Shown here: in pieces, positions 1 through 5,258 of the stretch
Numbering within the stretch: position 1 is the stretch's first letter
How the letters are laid out: every line of letters begins with the position of its first letter
NCBI GenBank assembly: GCA_025360235.1
Contig: JANYCO010000111.1
Location: 1-5,258, forward strand
Direction: 5' to 3'
Source of the DNA: Cytophagales bacterium
GTDB lineage: Bacteria; Bacteroidota; Bacteroidia; Cytophagales; Cytophagaceae
Length of the DNA: 5,258 bases
The notes under the pieces: generated by a model
What the model saw: the letters and a program-made list of their open reading frames with translations, nothing else
Told to the model about the DNA's origin: nothing
The model's database searches: none
Program-made: the position numbers and the translations under genes

Positions 1-318
1 GTACTAATGTAGCGTATAAGCACTAGCAAAATATTCCTTACCAAAAAATTAATATCCTTACTATAAGTTCTTTAACTATTACTACAAATCATCAATAATA
101 TCGTTTAACTACCGAAAATAGCGTTTCAAAAAATTCCATTCCTTAAAGTGAACTGTTGGTGATTAAGAAAAAATACAAAAGCTGCTCATTTTAAAATACT
201 TATTTAAAATTAGGTTTAAATTTTGGCAGTTTCTATTCCCAATCGATATCTTTTCCTTTCTATATTCCTAGCTAGCAGGTCTATTCTTCTTTCTTGATTA
301 CATTTAGATTACATAGAG

Positions 319-346
319 CTCCATTATTGACGAAATGGTAATGGAG
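319..346. promoter_or_regulatory. Perfect 8-bp inverted repeat (possible operator or hairpin)
   Basis: CTCCATTA at 319-326 is exactly repeated in inverse orientation as TAATGGAG at 339-346, separated by 12 bases. It ends 28 bases before the candidate -7 box of the large gene, so it lies just upstream of or over the expected -33 region, a reasonable place for a regulator-binding dyad. It has no T-run after it, so it does not look like an intrinsic terminator. The function is inferred from position only, and an 8-bp arm could occur by chance. Confidence 0.35.
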
Positions 347-374
347 TCTTATCATTTAGCCAATACGCTACTTT

Positions 375-382
375 TAAATTTG
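375..382 (+). promoter_or_regulatory. Candidate Bacteroidota promoter -7 box (TAAATTTG)
   Basis: TAAATTTG matches the established Bacteroidota -7 consensus TAnnTTTG exactly. The usual -33 TTTG partner is weak: the closest is TTTA at 355-358. Transcription would begin near 388-391, giving a leader of about 20 bases before the ATG at 410. No Shine-Dalgarno-like sequence precedes that ATG, only an A/T-rich stretch, which is normal in this phylum. This placement supports translation starting at 410 rather than at the GTG at 574. Confidence 0.45.
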
Positions 383-409
383 TGAATTAAAATTTTAAAG
401 AATTTACAA

Positions 410-445
410 ATGAAAAAAGCTTTCAAAAAAAACAAGGGCCGATAA
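410..445 (+). CDS. Out-of-frame start segment / possible leader peptide (MKKAFKKNKGR)
   Basis: The ATG at 410 is the only well-placed start codon behind the promoter box. In its own frame it reads eleven codons, MKKAFKKNKGR, then stops at TAA 443-445. The basic residues are typical of a signal-peptide n-region, and a -1 shift in the A8 tract at 425-432 fuses them to the main frame (Gln codon at 433), which goes on to a full signal peptide. The simplest reading is that this is the detached first exon-like piece of the large gene, separated by a natural slippage site or by a one-base error. A less likely reading is an independent leader peptide whose stop lies 8 bases before a possible ATT start at 454. 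Confidence 0.45.
   Translation: MKKAFKKNKGR
427..433 (+). promoter_or_regulatory. Candidate -1 frameshift / slippage site, A AAA AAC in an A8 tract
   Basis: Counting codons from the ATG at 410, the reading is aaa (425), aaa (428), aac (431), so bases 427-433 form the heptamer A AAA AAC, of the X XXY YYZ type known for tandem -1 slippage. A -1 shift here continues with CAA at 433, exactly in the frame that stays open to 5088. The same tract (A8, 425-432) could also restore the frame by transcriptional slippage adding one A. No stimulatory hairpin is seen at the usual 5-9 base spacing; the nearest perfect hairpin starts at 471. The motif and frame relation are observed directly; use by the cell is inference. 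Confidence 0.4.
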
Positions 446-470
446 GTAATTCCATTGTCAAAAAAAATCG

Positions 471-491
471 ACGAATAAATCCTTTATTCGT
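471..491. repeat. Perfect 9-bp hairpin inside the signal-peptide coding region
   Basis: ACGAATAAA (471-479) and TTTATTCGT (483-491) are perfect inverse complements around a 3-base loop (TCC). The flanks extend the pairing potential: an A8 tract lies at 460-467 and T-rich sequence follows the stem. The stem is A/T rich (two G-C pairs), so it is only moderately stable. The fold followed by T-rich sequence resembles a weak attenuator or could mask early codons, but it lies within coding sequence for Arg-Arg-Ile-Asn-Pro-Leu-Phe-Val, so its role is uncertain. Confidence 0.4.
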
Positions 492-507
492 TTTTACTTT
501 ATCTTTT

Positions 508-525
508 TCACTATCACTATCACTA
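508..525 (+). repeat. Three exact hexamer repeats (TCACTA)x3 encoding Ser-Leu x3
   Basis: Three perfect tandem copies of TCACTA encode Ser-Leu three times in the hydrophobic core of the signal peptide. Because the unit is six bases, copy-number change would keep the frame and lengthen or shorten the h-region by two residues per step. It may be a simple-sequence accident in a low-complexity hydrophobic stretch. Confidence 0.6.
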
Positions 526-573
526 TTTATACAATATGCGACTGCACAATTTACTCCAGGTAATCTTGTAGTA

Positions 574-1515
574 GTGCAAACATCAGGATCTACAGCCAAG
601 GGAGGCTCTCCTGTTACCATTAACGAATATACCCCAAATGGAGCCACCGGAATAACTGTCGCACTTCTATCAACAGGAGCTACACCCATCCAAATGGCAG
701 CAGGATCTGGTGGTTCTGAAGGATTTCTTGCCAGATCTACGGACGGTACTTTTTTAACACTGGCAGGCTATTCAACATCAACCGCTGGCATTGTTGATAT
801 TACTGTTTCAACTGCTGCTAGTACACCACGTGTCATTTTTAAAGTCGATGCCTTTGGAGCTTATTCTCAAGTAGGTTCAAGTACTACTTCTTATAATGCT
901 AATGATATAAGAGGTGCTGTTTCTGATGGAACCAATTACTGGGCTTCAGGAGCTTCCAATGCAGGGCTGGACGGAATAAATTATTATGGCCCCGGTACAC
1001 CTGTTGCCCTTGCCACTAGTGCAAAAGCTTATAGTCTACAACTATTTAATGGTCAGATTTATTTTTCTACGCAAAAAGTTGTGGGTGGTGTGACTCCTAC
1101 TTTTGGGATTTATGCTTTAGGTACTGGAATGCCAACCACTGGTCCTATTACTCCAACGTCAGTAATAAACACTGGAGCTGCAACACCTGAAGATTTTTCT
1201 TTTAATGCTGCAGGAACTGTTTGTTATATCGCTATCAATTTAAATTCACCGGTTGGAGGAATTCAAAAATGGACCTATAATGGAAGTGTTTGGAGTTTAG
1301 CCTACACCTTAGGTACTGGTGCTACAAACATTGGTGCCTATGGATTGGCGGTTGATTATTCAGGCGTTAACCCTGTCATATATGCTACCACTAATGAAGC
1401 AAACACTACCGGAAACCGAGTAATAAAAATTACCGACGCAGGAGCTGGATCATCCGCTACTACAATAGTTGCCTCTACTGCAAATACTTTTCTTCATGGT
1501 ATAGCTTTCGCTCCT
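574..1515 (+). other. Beta-propeller-like N-terminal region
   Basis: The region has repeated short strand-turn patterns typical of propeller blades, such as SDGTNYWASG, FNGQIYFST, GTVCYIAINL, IQKWTYNGSVW and YGLAVDYSGVNPVIYATT, and ends at HGIAFAPSC. It follows the segment FTPGNLVVV encoded just before the GTG, a sequence I associate with the first strand of such modules in Bacteroidota surface proteins. Blade count and fold are inferred from pattern only. Confidence 0.55.
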
Positions 1516-4500
1516 TCTTGTCCTATTGCAGCTCAACCCGCTGCGTTTACAACAAGCACCGCTATTGTTGACCAAGGACAAAATGGCGTAGCTTATTCTG
1601 TTCTCAACGATGCTTCTGTTACTTCTTATAACTGGAGTTATAGTGGGACTGGCGCTACTATAAATGGTTCAGGTAATAGTATTTCAATAAATTTTTCCGC
1701 TACCGCTACCGGAGGAAATTTAAGTGTGACCGGATCAACTGTCTGCGGAACAAGTATCGCAAGAACCATGGCAATTTCTATTTCGGGTTCCATGCGTATT
1801 ACAGAATATATGTATAACGGAGGAGGAGTAGCTGGTGTAGGCGAATTTATTGAGTTTACCAATGTAGGTGGTACAGCCATAGACATGACAGGTTGGAGCT
1901 TTGACGATAATACACGTTTGCCCGGATCACAAAGTCTAACTGCATTTGGAACTGTTCAACCAGGAGAGTCGGTGATTTTAACAGAAATTTCAGCTGCTAC
2001 TTTTCGCACCAACTGGAGTTTATGTGCTGGTAAAAAAATAATCGGAGGTAATACAAATAACCTGGGACGTGCTGATGAAATTAATTTATACAATGCATCT
2101 AGTACTTTGGTGGATCGTCTTACTTATGATGATGTAACATTAGGTGGACCGAGAACGACAACAAAAAGTGGCTGGGTAAGCGCCACGGGATTGGGCGCAA
2201 ATGTCATTACACAATGGACATTATCTTCCACCGCAGATGCCGAAGCTTCCTACGCTTCCACGCTTGCGGAAATTGGTAGTCCTGGCAAAAGTACTCGTGC
2301 TACAGTTACCTTCGACCCTTGCTTTGTCGCTAATGGCGCACCAACAATTATTATGGATATCTCAACATCTGATTTTCTTGACGGTGGAGTAGCTATTGGA
2401 CCTTTTAGTCCAACTGGCATTAGCGGTGTTATCAGTGATCCAACTGACCCAGCAAGTACTTCGGGAATTAATTTTACTATTAACGATGTTGAAACACCTG
2501 TTGGCAGTTTAACAGTTACTGCTACAAGCAGCAATACCAGTATCGTACCAAACGCAAACATTAGTCTCACTGGCAGTGGCGCTACAAGAAATTTAAAAAT
2601 TACACCTGTTGCAGTTGGGTATTCTAATATAACCGTTACTGTAAATGACGGAACAAATAATACTTCCTTTGTAATTAATTATGCAGCCTCAGAAGCTTCA
2701 ACTACACCAGTCAATACAACCTGGCATACGGGTATGTCAGATGCTTCCGATGGTATTGCTCTTGATGACAATTATTATATAAGTGGAGATGATGAATTAA
2801 ATGTACTTAACGTATATTCAAGATCATTTTCTGGATTACCAGTTGTGTCTTATGATTACACCTCACAACTCGCTTTACCAGATCCTACCAAACCGGAAGT
2901 AGATCTTGAAGCAGCTACCAAAAGTGCTGCCAATCCAGCCAAAATGTATTGGCTTGGATCTATGAGTAATGGAAAAGCCCCATTCGATGACAAACCTAAT
3001 CGCAACCGTATATTTGCAACTACTGTTTCTGGTACTGGAGCAACTACCTCTTTTTCTTTTTCCGGATACTATGGTAATTTAAGAGCCAACCTAATTACAT
3101 GGGGTGATGCAAATGGATACAATTTTACTGCCAGTGCTGCAGCAGGTGTAGACTCGAAATTAATCAATGGTTTTGCCGCTGAAGGAATGGTATTCGGTCC
3201 TGATAATACTACTCTGTATATTGGGATGAGAGCGCCATTGGTTCCCACTGCCACACGTACAAAAGCCGTGATTGCGCCAATCTCCAATTTTGAAACATGG
3301 TTTAACAATGGCGCTCCTTCAGGTAATCCAACATTTGCCACTCCTATAGAATTGGATCTTGGAGGACGAGGCTTTCGTGATTTGATAAGATTGTCAAATG
3401 GAACTTATATTATCGTAGCAGGTAATCCCATGGGTAGTCCTATAACAAGCGCTCTGTACAAATGGAATGGTCATGCTTCAGACACTCCTATTTTGATAAC
3501 CACTTCCGCAGATGGAATATTGAATATGGAGGGAGCGATACAGATTAACGTTAGCGGAAACTTATCATTAACACAAATACAAGTGATATCAGACGGAGGC
3601 GGTGACATCCTGTACAATGACGGTGCTGAAGCAAAAGATTTTGCAGATCTTGAACTAAGAAAATTCAGATCCGATAAACTAAGCTCTATCATCCTTTGTA
3701 TGCCTACAAAAGGTGATACAACAGCTATTGCATGTAACAGTTTCAAATGGTATGGTACTAATTATACAACCTCTTCCAATCCTACTCATTTATTAACTAA
3801 TACTTCTGGATGTGATTCCGTGGTAACACTACATCTGACTATAAACAATAGTACTACTTCAAGTACTTCACAAACGGCTTGTAATAGCTATACTTGGAAC
3901 GGAACAACTTATGCTTCTTCCGGAACTTATACTAAACTTTTAACTAACGCTACTGGATGTGATTCCACCGCTACGCTTTTGCTGACCATAAACAACAGCA
4001 ATACGTCAAGTACTTCACAAACGGCTTGTAATAGCTATACTTGGAACGGAACAACTTATGCTTCTTCCGGCACTTATACTAAACTTTTAACTAACGCTGC
4101 CGGATGTGATTCTACCGCAACGCTTTTGCTGACCATAAACAACAGCAATACGTCAAGTACTTCGCAAACAGCTTGCAACAGCTATACTTGGAACGGAACA
4201 ACTTATGCTTCTTCCGGCACTTATATAAAACACTTGACGAATTCAACAGGGTGTGACAGCGCTGCTACATTAATATTAACTATTAATTCTTCCCCATCAA
4301 TAACCAGTCAACCCACTGACCAAACACCATGTGCTGGAGGAACCATTACATTGAGTACCTCTGCTAATGGAACGGGCATTACCTACCAATGGAAAAAGGG
4401 ATCTAACAATGTTGCCGGAGCAAATTCCACTTCTCTTAGTATAAGTGGCGCCTCTGCTTCTGATGCGGGTTCATATACCTGTGTGATAAGTGGCTCTTGC

Positions 4501-5088
4501 ACTCCTCCCATTACTTCGAATGCTGCTTCGGTAACCGTGAATCCAGCACCTACTGTAAACGCTGGTCCTGATCAACTTGTTTGCTCCACTATAACTACTG
4601 TTATTTTAGCAGGGTCTGTTACAAATACAACAGGTCAAACATGGAGTACATCAGGCACTGGAACATTCAGTCCTTCAGCTACTACATTGAGTCCAACTTA
4701 TCTGCCCTCTGCTTCTGATAAAACTACCGGAGCAGTAACACTAACAATTTCGTCCGCAAATACAGGAGTATGCTCTACACCTTTTACAGATCCTGTATTG
4801 ATAAGTTTCCATTCCTGTACTGAAGTACTTGATATGACAGAAATTTTAGATATCCAACTGATTCCAAACCCGAACGTTGGAAATATTCTTATTAAATTTT
4901 CAGAAAAATATCAGGTAACGTCCTTAGCCATTTTTAACTTCAATGGAGAAAAAGTTAGAGAAATATCTTTTACTTCTGGAACCTCTGAATTGAATCTCGA
5001 TCTGCATGATCTTAGATCAGGAATTTATACGGTTGTTCTAAAAGATACACAAGGAAAACAATTGGTTAAAAGAATGATTAGAAACTAA
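574..5088 (+). CDS. Giant multidomain T9SS-secreted surface protein (lamin tail, DUF3616-like, Cys repeats, type A sorting domain)
   Basis: This frame encodes 1504 residues from GTG 574 to TAA 5086-5088, but the real start is almost surely upstream: the same frame carries a signal peptide before 574, and the GTG lies about nine residues inside the predicted mature protein. Counting from the GTG, the order is: beta-propeller-like region (about 1-314); PKD-like domain (315-404); lamin tail domain (about 407-540, RITEYMYNGG and GEFIEFTNVGG); cadherin/Ig-like domain (about 586-709); DUF3616 or esterase/phytase-like propeller (about 710-1036, EGMVFGPDNTTLYIGMRAPL); four 49-residue Cys repeats (about 1048-1238); Ig-like domain (DAGSYTC); PKD-like domain (VNAGPDQ); and a T9SS type A sorting domain (about 1424-1504, PNPNVGN, ending SGIYTVVLKD and basic residues). 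It is probably exported by Sec and then the T9SS to the cell surface. No catalytic residues can be assigned; adhesion or binding is a guess. It is monocistronic here, closed by its own terminator. Confidence 0.93.
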   Translation: MQTSGSTAKGGSPVTINEYTPNGATGITVALLSTGATPIQMAAGSGGSEGFLARSTDGTFLTLAGYSTSTAGIVDITVSTAASTPRVIFKVDAFGAYSQVGSSTTSYNANDIRGAVSDGTNYWASGASNAGLDGINYYGPGTPVALATSAKAYSLQLFNGQIYFSTQKVVGGVTPTFGIYALGTGMPTTGPITPTSVINTGAATPEDFSFNAAGTVCYIAINLNSPVGGIQKWTYNGSVWSLAYTLGTGATNIGAYGLAVDYSGVNPVIYATTNEANTTGNRVIKITDAGAGSSATTIVASTANTFLHGIAFAPSCPIAAQPAAFTTSTAIVDQGQNGVAYSVLNDASVTSYNWSYSGTGATINGSGNSISINFSATATGGNLSVTGSTVCGTSIARTMAISISGSMRITEYMYNGGGVAGVGEFIEFTNVGGTAIDMTGWSFDDNTRLPGSQSLTAFGTVQPGESVILTEISAATFRTNWSLCAGKKIIGGNTNNLGRADEINLYNASSTLVDRLTYDDVTLGGPRTTTKSGWVSATGLGANVITQWTLSSTADAEASYASTLAEIGSPGKSTRATVTFDPCFVANGAPTIIMDISTSDFLDGGVAIGPFSPTGISGVISDPTDPASTSGINFTINDVETPVGSLTVTATSSNTSIVPNANISLTGSGATRNLKITPVAVGYSNITVTVNDGTNNTSFVINYAASEASTTPVNTTWHTGMSDASDGIALDDNYYISGDDELNVLNVYSRSFSGLPVVSYDYTSQLALPDPTKPEVDLEAATKSAANPAKMYWLGSMSNGKAPFDDKPNRNRIFATTVSGTGATTSFSFSGYYGNLRANLITWGDANGYNFTASAAAGVDSKLINGFAAEGMVFGPDNTTLYIGMRAPLVPTATRTKAVIAPISNFETWFNNGAPSGNPTFATPIELDLGGRGFRDLIRLSNGTYIIVAGNPMGSPITSALYKWNGHASDTPILITTSADGILNMEGAIQINVSGNLSLTQIQVISDGGGDILYNDGAEAKDFADLELRKFRSDKLSSIILCMPTKGDTTAIACNSFKWYGTNYTTSSNPTHLLTNTSGCDSVVTLHLTINNSTTSSTSQTACNSYTWNGTTYASSGTYTKLLTNATGCDSTATLLLTINNSNTSSTSQTACNSYTWNGTTYASSGTYTKLLTNAAGCDSTATLLLTINNSNTSSTSQTACNSYTWNGTTYASSGTYIKHLTNSTGCDSAATLILTINSSPSITSQPTDQTPCAGGTITLSTSANGTGITYQWKKGSNNVAGANSTSLSISGASASDAGSYTCVISGSCTPPITSNAASVTVNPAPTVNAGPDQLVCSTITTVILAGSVTNTTGQTWSTSGTGTFSPSATTLSPTYLPSASDKTTGAVTLTISSANTGVCSTPFTDPVLISFHSCTEVLDMTEILDIQLIPNPNVGNILIKFSEKYQVTSLAIFNFNGEKVREISFTSGTSELNLDLHDLRSGIYTVVLKDTQGKQLVKRMIRN
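1792..2190 (+). other. Lamin tail domain (LTD)
   Basis: The segment starts MRITEYMYNGGG, then GEFIEFTNVGGTAIDMTGWSF, PGESVILTE, and ends around LYNASSTLVDRLTYDD and GWVSA. This order (I-T-E-h-h-y-n-g, then EFIEhxNxG, hDhTGWxhxD, hxPGEshhht) is the hallmark of the bacterial lamin tail Ig-like fold found in secreted proteins. In bacteria it is usually coupled to nuclease, propeller or sorting domains and is thought to serve as a binding or anchoring module; no nuclease domain is present here. Confidence 0.8.
2701..3681 (+). other. DUF3616 / esterase-like phytase-type propeller domain
   Basis: Recognisable pieces are MSDASDGIALDDNYYISGDDE, EVDLEAATK, MYWLGSMSNG, KPNRNRIFAT, GFAAEGMVFGPDNTTLYIGM, IELDLGGRGFRDLIRLSNG and YIIVAG, closing with ISDGGGDILYNDG. 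The acidic DDE / D-E-A-A / A-E-G sequence followed by a plain 'display' strand (TLYIGMRAPL) resembles DUF3616 and esterase-like phytase propellers. Assignment is by eye; a profile search is needed to choose between the families. No catalytic claim is made. Confidence 0.55.
3714..4290 (+). repeat. Four tandem 147-bp (49-residue) Cys repeats
   Basis: The first Cys codon of successive units recurs at exactly 147-base spacing (3733, 3880, and on to 4027 and 4174). The consensus is ACNSYTWNGTTYASSGTY, then KLLTN, then GCDSTATLLLTINN; the two Cys are 26 residues apart in each unit. Unit 1 (3861-4007) and unit 2 (4008-4154) differ at only five bases. Unit 3 (4155 on) matches unit 2 in its first ~71 bases with four synonymous changes, then diverges abruptly near 4226. 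The first unit (around 3714-3860) is diverged throughout. Such repeats are frequent stalk-like modules in Bacteroidota T9SS proteins. Confidence 0.92.
4291..4542 (+). other. Ig-like domain
   Basis: The segment PSITSQPTDQTPCAGGTITLS, then GITYQWKKGSNNV, then LSISGASASDAGSYTCVISGSC has the usual immunoglobulin order: first Cys, the core Trp in YQWKK, and D-A-G-x-Y-x-C before the last strand. It acts as a spacer or binding module in extracellular proteins. It connects the Cys repeats to the last PKD-like domain (VNAGPDQLVC, 4543 to about 4830). Confidence 0.8.
4843..5085 (+). other. T9SS type A C-terminal sorting domain
   Basis: The final 81 residues show the type A sorting signal pattern: ILDIQLIPNPNVGN, a middle strand SLAIFNFNGEKVREI, then LDLHDLRSGIYTVVLKD and the basic tail GKQLVKRMIRN. 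This domain directs cargo through the type IX secretion system across the outer membrane, where it is normally cleaved and the protein attached to the surface or released. It is the strongest functional clue for the whole gene and for its Bacteroidota origin. Confidence 0.93.
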
Positions 5089-5098
5089 TCCCACTTAA

Positions 5099-5138
5099 AA
5101 TTAAAAAGGGAGAGAAAATTTTCTCTCCCTTTTTAATT
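5099..5138. terminator. Intrinsic terminator, perfect 20-bp stem, probably bidirectional
   Basis: Bases 5099-5118 and 5119-5138 are exact inverse complements with no unpaired spacer, so the real loop would be the central AAAATTTT. The G/C-rich core GGGAGAG/CTCTCCC is flanked by A5 on the left and T5 on the right, making it symmetrical and usable from either strand. It begins 10 bases after the stop codon of the large gene and ends 8 bases before the insertion sequence. Confidence 0.92.
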
Positions 5139-5146
5139 AATACCTA

Positions 5147-5258
5147 TGAATCGTCCTGAAATAAGTTGACACAAACAAGTCACTTATATGAAAAACACAG
5201 GAAGACGAGTTCACAAGAAGCGGACTCAAAAGGATTACAGTTTAGCCTTCAAATTACA
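5147..5258 (+). mobile_element. Left end of an IS3-like insertion sequence (runs off the window)
   Basis: A sequence starting TGAATCGTCCTGAAATAAGT and continuing TTGACAC looks like an IS3-family terminal inverted repeat: these ends typically begin with TG and carry a GACAC motif some 20 bases in. An orfA-like reading frame starts 41 bases later. The other end, the orfB transposase and the target duplication lie outside the window, so the exact boundary at 5147 is inferred and whether the element is intact is unknown. The element sits just outside the terminator and does not interrupt the large gene. Confidence 0.7.
5188..5258 (+). CDS. IS3-family transposase orfA (partial, N-terminus only)
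   Basis: From ATG 5188 the frame reads MKNTGRRVHKKRTQKDYS then LAFKL and is cut by the window edge after 23 complete codons. A basic N-terminus followed by a Y-S-hydrophobic-x-F-K-L motif is the start of the helix-turn-helix protein OrfA of IS3-type elements (the first half of the transposase, usually about 90-120 residues), which binds the terminal repeats. In this family the active DDE transposase is normally made by -1 frameshifting into orfB, which is not visible here. It is oriented in the same direction as the large gene but separated from it by the terminator. Confidence 0.65.
   Translation, partial: MKNTGRRVHKKRTQKDYSLAFKL

Larger units (their letters stand above)
1..409. other. AT-rich intergenic region upstream of the large surface-protein gene
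   Basis: No credible gene lies here. All three forward frames are closed by stops within the first 25 bases (for example TAG at 10-12 and TAA at 4-6), so at most a few codons of an upstream gene could be present, and the reverse strand is rich in stops. The stretch is strongly A+T rich with short palindromes (ATTTTAAAAT at 188-197, CTAGCTAG at 268-275) and a weak direct repeat (atattccttac near 31-41 and atatccttac at 52-61). Supportable signals sit only at its right end: an inverted repeat at 319-346 and a promoter-like box at 375-382. I see no tRNA, rRNA or recognisable riboswitch. Confidence 0.7.
433..573 (+). other. Signal-peptide-encoding extension of the large gene, lacking its own standard start
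   Basis: The frame of the large gene is open from 391, directly after the TAA at 388. It encodes a basic segment (IVKKNRRINP, 454-483), a hydrophobic core (LFVFTLSFSLSLSLF, 484-528) and an Ala-x-Ala cleavage signal, IQYATA before QFTPGN, so the mature chain probably begins at Gln 547. This is a textbook Sec signal peptide. No ATG, GTG or TTG occurs in this frame between 391 and 573; ATT at 454 is the only rare start candidate placed just before the basic residues. T9SS cargo needs a Sec signal, so this segment must be translated for the protein to be exported. Confidence 0.75.

Noticed and set aside
268..276. Palindrome CTAGCTAG / GCTAGC as a regulatory site
   Set aside because: It is too short and isolated, far from the promoter box, and expected by chance in a few kilobases.
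574..576. GTG at 574 as the true start codon
   Set aside because: It would remove the entire signal peptide and the first residues of the mature protein, which a T9SS cargo cannot lack. It is kept only as the formal left edge of the standard-start frame.
423..689. Reverse-strand open frame of 88 codons over the signal-peptide region
   Set aside because: It lies opposite the real signal peptide and N-terminal domain, has no recognisable motif or promoter, and is the complement of Thr/Ser/Gly-rich coding sequence that suppresses stops.
1638..3746. Several reverse-strand and one alternate forward frame (63-106 codons) inside the large gene
   Set aside because: All are within the well-supported 1504-codon frame and show the low-complexity Val/Pro/Ala composition typical of shadows of Thr/Ser/Gly-rich genes.
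3714..4290. Regular repeats as a CRISPR array
   Set aside because: The 147-base units are contiguous, in frame and translated, with no short repeat/unique spacer alternation.
5166..5171. TTGACA as a sigma-70 -35 box in the insertion sequence end
   Set aside because: No suitably spaced -10 box follows, and Bacteroidota promoters do not use this consensus; the bases are better explained as part of the terminal inverted repeat.

Overview
The window is AT-rich and looks like a chromosomal segment of a Bacteroidota bacterium (Flavobacteriia/Cytophagia-like). Three things support this: a type IX secretion (T9SS) C-terminal sorting domain, a TAnnTTTG-type promoter element with no Shine-Dalgarno sequence, and the Ig/PKD-like, lamin-tail and Cys-repeat modules common in surface proteins of that phylum. 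The exact genus cannot be read from the sequence.

Layout: positions 1-409 are non-coding and AT-rich, with a perfect 8-bp inverted repeat (319-346) and a candidate promoter -7 box (375-382). From about 410 to 5088 there is essentially one very large gene on the + strand. It encodes a secreted mosaic protein of at least 1504 residues, about 1559 if its signal peptide is included. Domain order is: signal peptide, beta-propeller-like region, PKD-like domain, lamin tail domain, cadherin/Ig-like domain, DUF3616/propeller-like domain, four 49-residue Cys repeats, Ig-like domain, PKD-like domain, T9SS type A sorting domain. A 20-bp-stem intrinsic terminator (5099-5138) closes the gene. Eight bases further on, an IS3-like insertion sequence begins (end at about 5147, orfA from 5188) and runs off the right edge.

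The most noteworthy point is the 5' end of the large gene. The signal peptide is encoded in the main frame, but that frame has no ATG, GTG or TTG before position 574. The only good ATG (410) is one frame off. It meets the main frame exactly through an A8 tract that forms a canonical -1 slippery heptamer (A AAA AAC, 427-433). Possible explanations are slippage or frameshifting (regulated or phase-variable), a non-canonical ATT start, or a one-base sequencing or assembly deletion. The sequence alone does not decide between them.

The large protein is probably exported by Sec and then the T9SS, and displayed on or released from the cell surface. No partner genes are in the window. The IS is a neighbour by insertion, not a functional partner.
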